Below, in pieces: positions 1 through 11,884 of a stretch of 64,000 bases of DNA; positions within the stretch are counted from its first letter, which is position 1, and each line of letters opens with the position of its first letter. The stretch spans positions 1,662,501 to 1,726,500 of the forward strand of contig OU696574.1 in the NCBI GenBank assembly GCA_916048095.2, written 5' to 3'. Origin of the DNA: Sacculina carcini. Taxonomy: Eukaryota; Arthropoda; Thecostraca; Sacculinidae. The position numbers and the translations under genes are program-made. The notes under the pieces were generated by a model, which saw nothing but the letters and a program-made list of their open reading frames with translations, ran no database searches and was not told the DNA's origin.

Positions 1-49
1 CACCATTATTAAAATTTTTGTTATTCAGTGTTTAATTTGTTTTATTTTG

Positions 50-290
50 CTGTTATCAGTGTGTGTTTGTGTGTGTATCTGTGTGCGTCTGTATATGTTT
101 TGTGTATATGTGTGTATATGTGTATATTTTGTGTGTGTCTGTCTTTGTGTGTGTGTGTGTGTGTTTTATGTGTGTATGTGTGCCTGTGTGTATGTGTATA
201 TTTTGTGTGTGTGTGGGTGTGTGTACATATGATGTGTGTGTGTATGCTCTGTCTATGTGTGTCTATATATGCTCTGTCTATGTGTGTCTG
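50..290 (+). repeat. TG-rich intronic tract before first Homer exon
   Basis: Interrupted (TG)n with TATG and TCTG variants that runs up to the splice acceptor at 293. Confidence 0.9.
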
Positions 291-293
291 CAG

Positions 294-458
294 TTTATCG
301 AGAAATTTCAGGAGATCAAAGAGGCGGCTCGTTTATCCAGCTCTGGTGGCGCGGTCAGTGGTGGCGCTGTGGTGGCGGCCACTTCTAACGGCGCCACCAC
401 AGCTGCTAGCGCGCCGGGCACCTCTCCATCTGTGTCTCGTGCAGCCAAGGAGGACCAG
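294..458 (+). CDS. HOMER: Homer exon: post-EVH1 segment
   Basis: The acceptor is a TG-rich tract ending tctgcag at 293; the donor is cag|gtgagtgac. It has 55 codons, phase 0 at both ends. It opens with [14 protein letters not shown] (Homer family) and then becomes a Ser/Gly/Ala-rich linker. Confidence 0.9.
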
Positions 459-614
459 GTGAGTGACACCGTGTCATTGTAATTTATGGGTTTATATTAT
501 GTTTATGTGTGTGTGTGTGTGTTGTGGTGCAGGGGTTTTCAAACCGCTTGATAATACTGATGGTGATTGACATATATTTCACACGGATAATATAGCCATA
601 AATATGTAATTTTA

Positions 615-646
<32 letters not shown>

Positions 647-705
647 TTATTGCAGACTAAACTATTTTAAATAACAACAATAATACTTGTGATAATGTAA
701 TATTT

Positions 706-784
<79 letters not shown>

Positions 785-2290
785 TATGGCGCTAAAATTC
801 ATATTTGCTATTACGCTATACACTGAACGGTGTCTTCACTGGTCTTTTCCATCCTGTGTTGTTTAGTTCAATTTTTCCATTGCTTAAGACTAATCTGATT
901 AATTGATTATCCAACAAGTATTGAAATACATATATATATATATAGATTATTGAGACACTGTTTTCTCATAAACAACTGCCACTGCCGTCGTACTGCTGTG
1001 TGGTGTCGTGCAATTGCAGACGTAATGATGCAATACGCATGTTGTCGACTGGTGCATACTTATTGGTGGCTATCACTGGCGGATCTAGAGGGGGGCTGAT
1101 TTCCCCCCCCAATTGTTTCCATCAACTTATCATAACCAAGAGGTTCACTAAAAGAGATCAAGAATACTAATTTTCTGTAGAATTTGTTGATATAAGCATT
1201 ATTGCAAAGACGTTGCATAATGACGCATGTACATGACTGATCGCCCCCAAATTTCAGCCCCTCCCAGAAATACACTCTGAATACGCCACTGGTTACTGTT
1301 ATGTAGTGGGTTGTGTAATATCTACTGATATCGTGATTACGTGTGTGTGTGTGTGTGTGTGTGTGAGTATGTGTCCGCGTGTGTGTGTGTGTGTGTGTGA
1401 TTGGACACACAACTCGCTAACCATTTAGTGCTAATATCTACTTGTGGTAACAATGCCTCACACACACACATACACATACACACTCTGACACACACACACA
1501 CACACACACATACACACACACACACACATACATACACACACTGGCACACACAAAATGTTCCGTTTTTTACGAGAGTATTGATTTCTATGATGTCGAGGCA
1601 TTTCACGCGAAAAGGCAAAATGATGTAGGTTTCAGTAAATTGTGTATGTGATGTGTGCTCGAGGATTGTCACATTAGCTATTGTGACGTGTTTGTGTGTG
1701 TATTATATCTTTTTTCTCTGATTCCCCACTTCTTAATGAGCCATGGCTTCATTTTCCACACAACAGCGCTGATAAATTCACTAAATTCAGTTGTTACATC
1801 AAAGTGAATGTCAAGAGGTCATTAGAAGCAAAAAAATATAAACGAATTTGAATTGATAAAAACACACACATAGTTGTCCTGTTCTGTCCGACCTTTAGCT
1901 TTCCACTTGACAACTCATTCATTCCCCAACCAGTGGGGAATTTCCCACTGTTCTAGGTCATTATATATTAGCCTGATGTCGTTATATTGTTTGGCTCGTA
2001 TAGACTGTGACTGTATGTATCGGTATGTTTATCGTGAAATACTATAAAAGTCTACTCAAACATATTTACATCATGTATATATACTGTATGTACATCATGT
2101 ATATATACTACATGTATGTATCTCACACACACAGACACACACACACACACACACACATGAACGAAAATCACGAAGTATGTGTTGTGTTCGTAGTTTGTGT
2201 TTGTGTGTGAGATTTTTCTACATTCGCTGGGCTGGCTGGCTTTTTGGGTGTGCACATTGATTTGTGAAGGACTGGATGCGTAGAGCGTTT

Positions 2291-2355
<65 letters not shown>

Positions 2356-2760
2356 TACACACACGTCTTTCACCAGCATCGATTGGTTGTGGTTGTGAGC
2401 TGTTAGTTGACCGCTCGCGCGTCCAGTTTCTGCCGAGATGAATATTGACAACATTGGGATGTGTCCATTGACTAGCACCAGTTCCGTGCGCTCAATTACA
2501 ATTACAAGTTGTCGCATGTCAATTAGCACAGGCCAAAAAGTGCCTTCAATTGTGTGTTTGTGTGTGTGTGTGTGTGTGTTAGTGGTCTTTTGACGGCGTG
2601 TATTTGTGGCGTATATTTGAGCGGGTATTTTATCGCTATTTTCTACCAGCAGGCAGCTTCATGAGTTTCGGTGTGTGTCGGACCTGTTGTGTTCTTCTGT
2701 GTTTCGCATTATTTGCCTGTCATTTCTGACAATTTCAAAAAAAGCTACCTGTGCAATGGA

Positions 2761-2804
<44 letters not shown>

Positions 2805-3918
2805 ATTTGTGGGTACACTTTTCTAGTGGTATTCACACAGTTTATTTCGCTCTTGATTTGCTCTTTAGCGAATGCTAGATTTTGATGTCGTTCTGACAAC
2901 GAGTTCGATATTTCCTTCAGTTTGCCAGTTGTGTTTTCTGCGCTCATTTGTCCTTTCCTATTCTTCATTATTTCCAACACACAGCTCATGTTTTTGTAGA
3001 TTGCCTCTCAGCGCAGACCGATCTGCTTTTTTTCAATTGTTCAATTGGACACACAATATCACTCACTTGCTACTAATACATTGAGCACAGAATTGCTGTT
3101 GTGCTGGCAAGCGCGAATATGTCTGTTTGTATTTCGTTGTTTCTCAGTTTGTTTCGTGTTTGCGTGTCTTTCACATGGGCTACATAAGTTATCCTACTTC
3201 CAACAGCCTCGCTGCTTGATGGTGGAACAATGTTTGATGAATTTTCTGCCAAATATATCAGTGGTCGGCAAATTTTGTTTGCTGAGGACCGCATAACGGG
3301 AAAAACACGAGCGCGGGCCGTATAATTATTCATTTGAATAATTGCAAGCCAGAATGAAAGCTCTGGGAATGAAGACAAAAAGACTAAGTTTGGGATTTCA
3401 TGTCAATCATGAGTGTAGCTCATGCAATGAACAAAATCCAAAAAGAACTAACATGTTTATTTTATCTTAAAGTTATCAAAGAATTGCTACGTCTATACAT
3501 TTTATCAAGCAAACTCAATTACGACGTTGCTGGCCTAATTTGCCTAAACCCTGAAACAAATAATGAAATATCGCTATTGAACCTGTGTATGTGATGTGTG
3601 TGGTGTTAGGTGGATCATGGCCTGCCTCTTCCCCCTCCTCCGGAGCCAGCGGTGTCTGGCGGTGGTACTGGAGCCAGCGATAAGACTCAGGCCGCATCGG
3701 TGGCCGTCACTACCACATCAAACATTCACCAGCGCAACCACAACATTACCACCTACCAGGTGAGCTTACTCATTTGGTTAGCATGAGAATAATTACCAGG
3801 TGAAGTGTTTGCTAGTACAGCGGTATATCATATCTGCTCTGGTTCAGTTTTTATAGGCGTATATTGCCCAAAGTCTGTCCGCTGCTAATGTATTAGGTTC
3901 ATACAGATTACTAATGTG

Positions 3919-3953
<35 letters not shown>

Positions 3954-4165
3954 GTATTGAGAGCGATGAGGCTATGGCGTGCCATTGTCGGCTATTTATC
4001 ATAGACACACACACAGTACACACAAACACACACACACACACACACACAAATACACAACCACAGAACACACAACCACAGAACACACACACACACACATACA
4101 CAACCACAGAACACACACACACACACACACAGAACACATACACACACATACATACAAACATAACA

Positions 4166-4204
<39 letters not shown>

Positions 4205-4900
4205 AGAACACACACACATACACAGAACACAAACACACACACAAATACACACACACACACACACTCACACACACAAACACACACACACAAACACACATAC
4301 AGAACACACACACATACATACAAACATAACACAAATACACAAACACACACACACACACACTCACACACACAAACACATACACACACACACAAACACACAC
4401 ATACAAACACACACATACAAACACACACATACACACACACGTACACACACACACAAACACACACACATACACAAAACACACACACACAGAGAACACCGTA
4501 CATTTAACCTCACTACATGCTAACCCTATTATTGTGTCGTGTTTTGTGTGTGTGTTTTTGTGTGTGTATGCATGTGTGTGTGTATGTGTGCGGTGCAAAG
4601 GCGGCCGACAGTCCGAAACACGAGCGCGCTGATTCGATGATCAAACCAGCGCCGCCGGCAGGAACATGCCCCGGGGCGACTTCTGTCACTGCCGCCGCCC
4701 CATCTGCCATCACCAGCTCATCTCACGAAGCTCAACTCAAATACGAGAACGACAGACTGAAACTGGCGCTGGCACAGAGGTCTCTCTCTCTCTCTCTGAC
4801 TCTCTCCTGTACTCTGTTTGTGCGGTGATCAATCTCAATTGGCCATGCTGTAGTGACAAGTCACGTACTCAACGACCTAATGCTTCGTCAATTGGCTATC

Positions 4901-4968
<68 letters not shown>

Positions 4969-5102
4969 CTCGTTCAACCCTTTGCGTGTGTCATGTATGT
5001 ATAGTGTGTTTATGCATTGATGTATAAATATGTCCATCTTTGCGCATTTGAGACAAATTGTGTAAATTGCGCATTACAAATGTTCGAATGAATGAAATGA
5101 AA

Positions 5103-5140
<38 letters not shown>

Positions 5141-5567
5141 ATTCGGTGCGTGTGTGTGTGTGTTTATTCGGCGTGTGTATGTCTTTGTGTGTATATATGC
5201 ATATATATATATGTGTATGTGTGTGTGTGTGTGTTGACAGTTCGGCCAACGCCAAAAAATGGGAGGTGGAATTGTCGACGCTCAAGTCAAACAACGCTCG
5301 TCTCACGGCCGCACTACAAGAAAGCACCACCAACGTTGAGGAATGGAAGCTGCAACTGCAAAACTACAAGGTATCATGTCCACACTGTCTTGAATGTGTT
5401 TGTGTGTGTATGTGTATTGTGTATTGTGTGTGTGAGTTGTTTGTGTGTGTGTGTTTGTGTGTGTGTGTGTATGTGTTATATGTGTATTGTGTATTGTGTG
5501 TGTATGTGTTATATGTATATTGTGTGTGTGAGTTGTGTGTGTGTGTGTGTGTGTGTGTTATATGTGT

Positions 5568-5602
<35 letters not shown>

Positions 5603-8072
5603 TGTGTGCGTGTGTCTGTGTCTGTGTTTGTGTGTGTGACTTGTGTGGGTATTGTTTTGTGTCTGTGTTGTGTTTGTGTGGGTATTGTATGTGTGTGTGT
5701 ATGTATATGTGTATATTTGTGGTTTGTGTGTGTGTTTTGTGCGTGTGCGTGTGTGTGTGGGTATATTTGTGGTTTGTGTGTGTGTTTGTGTGTGTTTTGT
5801 GCGTGTGTATGTATATATTTGAGATTGTCGTGTATTGATTTGTGATTTGACTCCAATTGTAAATGTCCCACGATAGTTTAACTCATACATGATTATGTGT
5901 ATGCCTGTGTGTGTGTGTTAGGAGGAGAATGTGAAGTTGCGTGCTCGCGTATTGGAACTGGAGTCTGGTGGTGTAAGTGGTGTAAATGGTGGAGGCGGTG
6001 GAGGAGGTGACGTTGGTGAATTATCGCGACAACTTCATCAGTTGCGCGTAAATCGTGAACGACTCGAATGTGATGTGCGACAGCGAGATGAGCAACTGCG
6101 ACGAAATGTGGCAGCTTCCGACAACCAACTGAAACTGCATCAGGAACGAGTGACTGTCAGTATCACACTGACATCATACTGACACTGACATCATCATACT
6201 GACATCATTAAACTGACATCATCATACTGACACTGACATCATCATACTGACATCATCTTACTGACACTGACATAATCATACTGATACTGATATCATCATA
6301 CTGACACTGACATAATCACACTGACTCTGGCATAATCATACTGACACTGACATCATCATACTGACACTGACATAATCAAACTGATACTGACATAATCAAA
6401 CTGACACCGATATAATTATACTGACACTGATATAATCATACTGACACTGGCATCATCATACTGACACTGACATAATCATACTGACACTGACATAATCATA
6501 CTGATACTGACATCATCACACTGACACTGACATAATCATACTGACACTGATATCATCACATTGACACTGACATAATCATACTAACACTGGCATCATCATA
6601 CTGACACTGACATCATCATACTGACACTGACATCATCACACTGACACTGACATAATCATACTGACACTGATATCATCACATTGACACTGACATAATCATA
6701 CTAACACTGGCATCATCATACTGACACTGACATAATCATACTGACACTGACATCATCACACTGACATCATCATACTGACACTGACATAATCATACTGACA
6801 CTGACATCATCACACTGACATCATAACACTGACACTGACATAATCATACTGACATCATCATACTGACACACTGACATAATCATACTGACACTGACATCAT
6901 AACACTGACACTGACATAATCATACTGACATCATAACACTGACACTGACATAATCATACTGACATCATCATACTGACACACTGACATAATCATACTGACA
7001 CTGACATCATCAAACTGACACTGACATCATCATACTGACACTGACATAATCATACTGACACTGACATCATCAAACTGACACTGATATAATCATACTGACA
7101 CTGACAACATAACACTGACACTGACAACATAACACTGACACTGACACAATCATACTGACACATGAAAGACATAATCACATGAAAGAAAGACACGGCACTG
7201 TGATCGGGTTGTTCCACAGGTCCCTTATGTATTCAATTTTGTGTTGGCGTCTGAGTTGTGTGTGTGCTGTGTGCAGTGTTGCATGATGTGTGTGTGTGAT
7301 GGTGTGTGGTGCTGAATTGCAATCTGGACACATGTGTCATCGATTGAGTTATTCAACTTTTTCTGATAGGACAGAAGGGCAGGATGATGACCGCATCTCA
7401 ACCTGGCCAGATGCACCTTGTATTCCCTTGTGAGTGTGTTTTCTGATTTGTGTATGTGCGGTGGGTGTCTTTGTAGGAGTGTATTGTGTTGTAGTGAGTG
7501 TATGGCTTTCCGTGCGATCTCTGTGTGTATGTGTTTCTTGATTGATGTGCGTGGGGGAGCTGGTGGAAGTGATGTGAAAATTTGTCTGTGGTAAAGTGTG
7601 CTTGGTGTTGTTTTTATGTTTATGTCTGTGTTGTCTTGTGTTGTGAGGTGATGTAGTGGATGTGCTGTTTTGGTGACTGCTGCTGCGAGTGTTTGTGTGC
7701 CTCTCATGTCTAGGTGGTGTGTCAGCTTGAGTATGTTGTTGTTGTTATTGTTGGCGTTCCTCAGGTGGTCTGGCCGAGCAATCTCGACTGACGAGACTGG
7801 AAGGGTTGTTGCTTCGGTTTGGCCTCCAGATTGGAAGGTGTTCCCAGGACCTTCGTTGTTGATGATGTTGATGTTGTTGTTGTCAGAGTTTGGAGTTGGA
7901 GAAACAGCAGATGACCAGTCAGTCTGGTCGTCTACAGGGTCAGTTAGATATGGCTCTGGCGGCGCAGGACTCACAACATAAAGTACTCGACACAATCAGC
8001 CAACAGCTTGCTGACAAGCTGGCCGAACTGCGCACGCTACACTGCGAGCTGCACCAAGCCATCCAGTCGTGA
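294..8072 (+). CDS. HOMER: Homer scaffold protein, 3' half (six exons; EVH1 domain outside window)
   Basis: Joined exons 294-458, 3610-3759, 4601-4779, 5241-5370, 5922-6149 and 7887-8072 stay in frame and encode about 345 residues. The first exon begins with [12 protein letters not shown], the segment that follows the EVH1 domain in Homer proteins. The third and fourth exons join into [19 protein letters not shown] and [17 protein letters not shown], near-identical to the Homer coiled-coil start. Homer proteins bind PPxxF ligands (metabotropic glutamate receptors, IP3 and ryanodine receptors, Shank) through EVH1 and oligomerise through the C-terminal coiled coil, which is seen here. The N-terminal part must lie left of the window. 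Odd points are a Gly-rich linker inside the coiled coil and TG-rich acceptors. Family and exon borders are well supported; the donors of exons 3 and 5 are weaker. Confidence 0.93.
700..782. repeat. (AT)n microsatellite
   Basis: Nearly pure TA dinucleotide run of about 80 bases in a Homer intron. Confidence 0.97.
1074..1291. mobile_element. hAT-type MITE, family A copy 1
   Basis: Ends CACTGGCGGATCTAGAG and a degenerate inverted copy ending ACGCCACTG. The interior (TTTCCATCAACT, GAGGTTCACTAAAAG, TTGTTGATATAAGCATTATTG) matches the copies at 19027 and 33901. Flanks gtggctat and gttactgt share 5 of 8 bases, an eroded target duplication. Confidence 0.8.
1340..1550. repeat. TG then CA microsatellites
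   Basis: A (TG)n stretch at 1340-1400 and a (CA)n stretch at 1458-1545, opposite in orientation and about 60 bases apart, so the transcript could form a hairpin. Confidence 0.9.
1715..1965. mobile_element. MITE family I copy (degenerate)
   Basis: Shares the blocks CTCTGATTCCCCACTTCTTA, GCGCTGATAAATTCA and TTGATAAAAACACAC with the intact element at 40177-40453 (reverse orientation) and with 50578-50800. Confidence 0.65.
2120..2365. repeat. CA microsatellites
   Basis: (CA)n at about 2127-2155 and 2291-2365 inside the large Homer intron. 2366-3258 otherwise shows only a short (TG)n at 2762-2801. Confidence 0.9.
3259..3345 (+). mobile_element. hAT-type terminal fragment
   Basis: CAGTGGTCGGCAAATTTTG followed by TTTGCTGAGGACCGCAT is a typical hAT-like element end. 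No matching 3' terminus was found, so it is a truncated copy. Confidence 0.5.
3610..3759 (+). CDS. HOMER: Homer exon: proline-rich linker
   Basis: The acceptor is tgtgtggtgttag, the donor cag|gtgagc. It has 50 codons, phase 0 at both ends. It includes [10 protein letters not shown] followed by a Gly/Ser/Thr and His/Asn-rich low-complexity linker. Linker sequence between EVH1 and coiled coil is poorly conserved in Homers, so assignment rests on phase, splice sites and position. Confidence 0.75.
4003..4495. repeat. CA-rich compound microsatellite
   Basis: About 490 bases of (CA)n with AACA, ATA and AGAA interruptions on the Homer sense strand. It starts about 245 bases after the donor at 3760, while a TG tract lies at the acceptor of the same intron (4541-4590). 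Confidence 0.95.
4601..4779 (+). CDS. HOMER: Homer exon: linker and start of coiled coil
   Basis: The acceptor is gtgcaaag (an AAG acceptor), the donor cagag|gtctct, which is weak. The donor is fixed because joining AG to the T of the next exon restores the Homer sequence [14 protein letters not shown]. The exon ends with the family hallmark [17 protein letters not shown]. Confidence 0.88.
4902..4966. repeat. (TG)n microsatellite
   Basis: Pure TG run of about 65 bases in the Homer intron between exons 4601-4779 and 5241-5370. Confidence 0.97.
5241..5370 (+). CDS. HOMER: Homer exon: conserved coiled coil
   Basis: The acceptor is (tg)n ttgacag, the donor aag|gtatca. The encoded [18 protein letters not shown] is characteristic of Homer. 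Phase 2 in, phase 0 out. Confidence 0.95.
5395..5820. repeat. TG-rich compound microsatellite
   Basis: Interrupted (TG)n with TATTG and TTTG variants, filling most of the Homer intron between 5371 and 5921. Confidence 0.95.
5922..6149 (+). CDS. HOMER: Homer exon: coiled coil with Gly-rich insert
   Basis: The acceptor is (tg)n ttag; the chosen donor cga|gtgact keeps phase 0. It starts [15 protein letters not shown], passes through a Gly/Val linker with seven Gly in a row, then resumes heptads ([17 protein letters not shown]). The 3' border touches a 1-kb CTGACA-type minisatellite, so it could be a few codons off. Confidence 0.8.
6150..7180. repeat. About 20-bp minisatellite in last Homer intron
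   Basis: Roughly 1 kb of variants of CTGACACTGACATAATCATA, with shorter CTGACATCAT units mixed in. It starts directly at the donor of the preceding Homer exon. Confidence 0.95.
7225..7700 (-). pseudogene. Non-LTR retrotransposon C-terminal remnant in Homer intron
   Basis: An open antisense frame ends here. It contains [20 protein letters not shown] followed by SIDDTC and a spaced C/H pattern. This resembles the post-RT/RNase H tail of I/Jockey/R1-like LINEs (basic-x-LaxLRxGhxp-L-sY, then a Cys/His cluster). The frame runs on into the antisense of the Homer exon at 7887, which is coincidental. The 5' limit of the remnant is unclear because an AAC-rich repeat intervenes near 7735. No catalytic RT residues are present. 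Confidence 0.55.
7887..8072 (+). CDS. HOMER: Homer terminal coding exon
   Basis: The acceptor is gttgttgttgtcag. 61 codons encode [19 protein letters not shown] onward to HQAIQS and a TGA stop at 8070-8072. The heptad pattern and location match the Homer C-terminal tetramerisation coiled coil. No clear AATAAA was seen in the next 200 bases. Confidence 0.88.
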   Translation, partial: SLELEKQQMTSQSGRLQGQLDMALAAQDSQHKVLDTISQQLADKLAELRTLHCELHQAIQS

Positions 8073-8266
8073 ATTATCTCGCCACTCTTTCCATCTATCC
8101 CTTCCTCTGTCCATTCGTCGTGCTTGTACATGTGTGTGTGTGTGTGTGTGTGTGATCGTATTGATGTTGAGTGGTGGTTGTGTTCGAGACGGTGTGTTGC
8201 ATTTGAGTTGCAACTGTGTTGCTAGTAGATTGAATCAGTTGAGAACCACGTGGATATGGTGTAGGG

Positions 8267-8575
8267 CAGGGGTCGGATAACTACAGTCCGAGGTCCGTAT
8301 CCGGCCCGCCGACTTGAGTATGCTTGATAAAATATATGGACGAATCGTCTTTGATAACTTTCAAGTATATAAACATATTAGTTATTTTTGGTTTTTTCCC
8401 GTTGCACGAAACTCTGCCGATATTAACATGTAATATTCAAGTTTAGTTTTTTTGTTCTTATTTCCCGGAGGTTTCGTTCTGGCTTGCAATTATTGCAAAG
8501 AATGCTTCTACGGCCTGCGCTCGGAATTTAGTCAGTTTTCCGGCTCTCAGCAAACAAAACCTTTGCCGAACCCTG
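8267..8575. mobile_element. hAT-type MITE (CAGGGGTCGG ends)
   Basis: Begins CAGGGGTCGG and ends CCGAACCCTG, inverted termini with one mismatch. Flanking octamers gtgtaggg and atgtagag match at 6 of 8 positions, as expected for an old hAT target duplication. It lies 0.2 kb beyond the Homer stop. Confidence 0.75.
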
Positions 8576-8599
8576 ATGTAGAGGATTGTGTCTGTCGGT

Positions 8600-8601
8600 T
8601 T

Positions 8602-8647
<46 letters not shown>

Positions 8648-8780
8648 TATGTAGGTATGTCTGTTTCTTGCCATCACATCTTATTTTATTTGTCATTTCT
8701 CATTCTGCGCTTGGTTTTCATGATTTGTTTTGCGTGTATGGTGTTGTTTCACAGCAGCAATCGACCATTCACCAGCTGAT

Positions 8781-8832
<52 letters not shown>

Positions 8833-8907
8833 TGTGTGTGTGTGTTAGTGTGTGTTAGTGTGTGTGTGTGTGTTAGTGTGTGTGTCAGTGTGTATGTGTG
8901 TGTCAGT

Positions 8908-8943
<36 letters not shown>

Positions 8944-8970
8944 GTGTGTGTGTGTGTGTGTGTCAGTGTG

Positions 8971-9014
<44 letters not shown>

Positions 9015-9150
9015 GTGTGTGTGTGTTAGTGTGTGTGTTAGTGTGTGTTAGTGTGTGTGCGTGTGTGTTAGTGTGTGTGTATGTGTTAGTCTGTGTGTAT
9101 GTGTTAGTGTGTGTTAGTCTGTGTGTGTGTGTGTGTTAGTGTGTGTTGAG
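8600..9150. repeat. TG-rich compound microsatellites
   Basis: (TG)n at 8602-8645, and 8784-9145 as (TG)n with TTAG and TCAG interruptions. The region 9150-10220 downstream shows no gene that could be supported. Confidence 0.95.
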
Positions 9151-10224
9151 TGTTAACAGCCAGCTCAAATAGCTCTTGTCATATTTGTTTGACGTTTTTG
9201 TGGAACATATTGCCGCTTGCATTAGACCGCTATTTTTACATGGTCTATGCTTATATCTCTCTTTTCTCTCTCTCTTATTCGTCCGTTAATCTCAGCATCT
9301 CCTGTGATGCGCTCAATTCTTGCCAATGTCAGGTATCAATGAAATGTTGCCAATTCTATCTTTAACTTATCTCTGTGTGTGTGTGTGTGTGTTTGTTTTC
9401 ATGCCCGCCGGGCTTAATCTCATATGTGCCATTGCCGCAGGATATTACGACCTCTATACAAGGTTGTGTATATAGCAGTGTGTGTGTATGTGTGTTTGTG
9501 TTGTGACATATTTGTCGGTCCAATTTGATCTCAGTAAGTTGTTAGTGTTGTCCGTGTGGTTCTTATTGTGTCGGCGACGTTTGTGTGTGTTTTCATGTTC
9601 ATTGTATTGATACTCGCTGGATTATTGGATGAGTCCGTAATTCAGCGCCCACTCGTGTTAACCATAACGCGCAATACTTTAAATGACAACGCTTTCACTT
9701 GTAATATAAATTCTCCGGTTATCCGGTTGTGTGTCATTGGCGTGGTCTGTACTAGCTCAACAAATATACCATGACTTCCACACGAACTTGTTTTGGTTTT
9801 GATATCGTTAGCCCCAGTTTGAGGTTGTGTAGTGTGTGCATGCTGTCTGCTCATAACTGCTTAAATATCTTGCTGTGTGTCGTAATTGCCAATTTTTAGT
9901 GCTCCTTTTTTGGTGCCGAATATTTAGCATTAAAAGATGGAAAGGATGCTATGCTTGACCAAACAACTGATTCAACGGAAAAAGCTGAAAACATAGGAGG
10001 AGCGAACTTAGGGGATGCTTAGGTATACATGTGAATACGAGTGAATGTATTTAATTAATTTAGTGAATTGATTAATTTACGTAAATGATCAGTGATTAGC
10101 AGAGGCGGTCTCCACCAAGGATCACGTGTGTTCATGGTCCATTGTTCACTTTTTCTGCAAGCAATCAGCATATTCAAGACGTAATTAATCGCCATTATCG
10201 TGGACTTGTCGAAGGACGTGTCAG

Positions 10225-10824
10225 ATGTCTTGTTGTCACGCTGAGGTGGCACGTGTGTTCACACGATGTGTGACGGCCGCCGACACCGGTAGATACTCCC
10301 TGCCTCAGTACACTTTCCTCGAGGAACATCATGATGAACTGATACGACGGCGCCAACATCTAGATAGATTATTTAGACAGCGACAAGCACAGCAAGCTGC
10401 ACGACAACCGCACTGCCATCAACGCCATCTAGGTGTTGTACCGGACAATTACGATCAACGTTGCTCAAGTGATACTCAGGCGCAGATGAACTTGCCGAAG
10501 AAATATCCTGATGTCAGCGAGGACACAGGTGCAGTTCGCGTGGTGATGTTGAACAAACGACTGCTTCGTGACGTCACGGATACACGGCAACCTTTAGATG
10601 AGCCCACTTTCAATCAGCTATCTAACAATCCTTGGCAATTTCGCCATCACGCGTGGCGGCGTTTCTACAGCGCCATCTGTGCGGTGATGGTGCGAAACAG
10701 GGCCGATCGACACTTGCGATTGCTGCGTGCTAACACACGACATCGCAGTCTCGATGGTGCGTCACAAATGTCACACACTCAATCGCAAACGACTCACACT
10801 GAACACAGCAATGTGACACAGTGA
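10225..10824 (+). CDS. Hypothetical protein, 199 codons (terminal or single exon)
   Basis: Open frame from ATG at 10225 (in-frame stop upstream at 10186) to TGA at 10822-10824, with AATAAA 94 bases downstream. The sequence is complex and codon-like, unlike the repeat ORFs nearby. It is basic, with helix-prone FLEEHHDELIRRRQHLDRLF early, NNPWQFRHHAWRRFYSAICA later, and a Gln/His/Thr-rich tail. I do not recognise the family; the Trp/Arg-rich helix is loosely like segments of ciliary CFAP proteins, but that is only an impression. The bases before ATG (gtgtcag) could also be a splice acceptor, making this the last exon of a longer gene. Confidence 0.6.
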   Translation: MSCCHAEVARVFTRCVTAADTGRYSLPQYTFLEEHHDELIRRRQHLDRLFRQRQAQQAARQPHCHQRHLGVVPDNYDQRCSSDTQAQMNLPKKYPDVSEDTGAVRVVMLNKRLLRDVTDTRQPLDEPTFNQLSNNPWQFRHHAWRRFYSAICAVMVRNRADRHLRLLRANTRHRSLDGASQMSHTQSQTTHTEHSNVTQ

Positions 10825-10917
10825 AGAGAGAATTATCCACTGATTTGGCTGAAATTTTCACAGAAGTACTGAAAGTTTGTTATTTATGTCGTTTTGAGCG
10901 CAATTGTTTTATGTCAA

Positions 10918-10923
10918 AATAAA
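10918..10923 (+). terminator. Polyadenylation signal AATAAA
   Basis: Canonical AATAAA 94 bases after the stop at 10824 on the same strand, in an AT-rich context. Confidence 0.6.
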
Positions 10924-11062
10924 TTCTAATAATATTTGAAACGCGTTGGCGCTTTTTTCCTGATTGGTATTTGATATCAATTGAAAATATAATAGGTGAA
11001 TGCTTCAATACGTATATTTGCATAAACATTTTGCAGACATATAACTCTCTATTACTCTAAAT

Positions 11063-11368
11063 CAAGGGTTCTTAACTGGTGGTATGGGAACAAAAGACCG
11101 GGGGGTATGGGAATATATTTCTGGGTACTGGTATATATTATCAACGGCTTATGAATAATAAAATTATCAATGATTATGTTATTTCCTAATAATGCGTATC
11201 TAGTACAGTAACTTCAAGCGATTGGAATACTCGTGGATATGGAAGACATACTGATAAATAATAGGATTGGTGATAATTACATGATCAGTCAAGTATATAT
11301 AGGGGGTATGGTACCATATTCGACAATCCATCGGGGGTATGGAACCATCAAAAAGTTAAGAACCCCTG
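11063..11368. mobile_element. hAT-type MITE with 7/8 target duplication
   Basis: Termini CAAGGGTTCTTAACT and AGTTAAGAACCCCTG are inverted with one mismatch. Flanks ctctaaat (11055-11062) and ctctaaac (11369-11376) differ at one base. The interior has GGGGGTATGG near both ends. No coding capacity. Confidence 0.88.
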
Positions 11369-11818
11369 CTCTAAACAATAAATATATATGTATGTACTTA
11401 TGAAAACACACATTAAGAAGCGTTATATGATACTGTGCTTCATATGGCCCAAGGCTCTAGTAAGTCTACCGATCTATACTCTACCATGTATATTGTGTAC
11501 TGCATACAATTTGCCCGTATATAATTGCAACTGCGCATTCTACGCTACACAAATAACTCACATGTAATCAAGTACTCAGCCATAACTATTTCTAACCACT
11601 ATCTTTTCCTACATGGCTGCATTTTATCAGATGGACAGACTATAGAAGACAGTCGTAGTAATGAATGGCTACAGCACAATTTACATCCAGTTAACTACAA
11701 CGCTACAATTTCACAGGAAAAATGTTTTGTGAGGAGTTGCCATGAACCAGACTACTGCCGTGAATACTGCTGACGTAATCACCCCACCTGTATGTTCATT
11801 GTGTTCCCTGCAGGTAAA

Positions 11819-11820
11819 CA

Positions 11821-11872
<52 letters not shown>
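11819..11872. repeat. (CA)n microsatellite
   Basis: CA run of about 54 bases directly before a LINE 3' fragment. Confidence 0.95.
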
Positions 11873-11873
<1 letters not shown>

Positions 11874-11884
11874 TAGCAGACAGA

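Noticed and set aside
3844..4598. Cys/Val- and Thr/His-rich ORFs
   Set aside because: Translations of CA/TG microsatellites, open in opposite strands at once.
6150..7180. CRISPR array
   Set aside because: No spacers: units are contiguous variants of one short minisatellite, in an animal gene intron.
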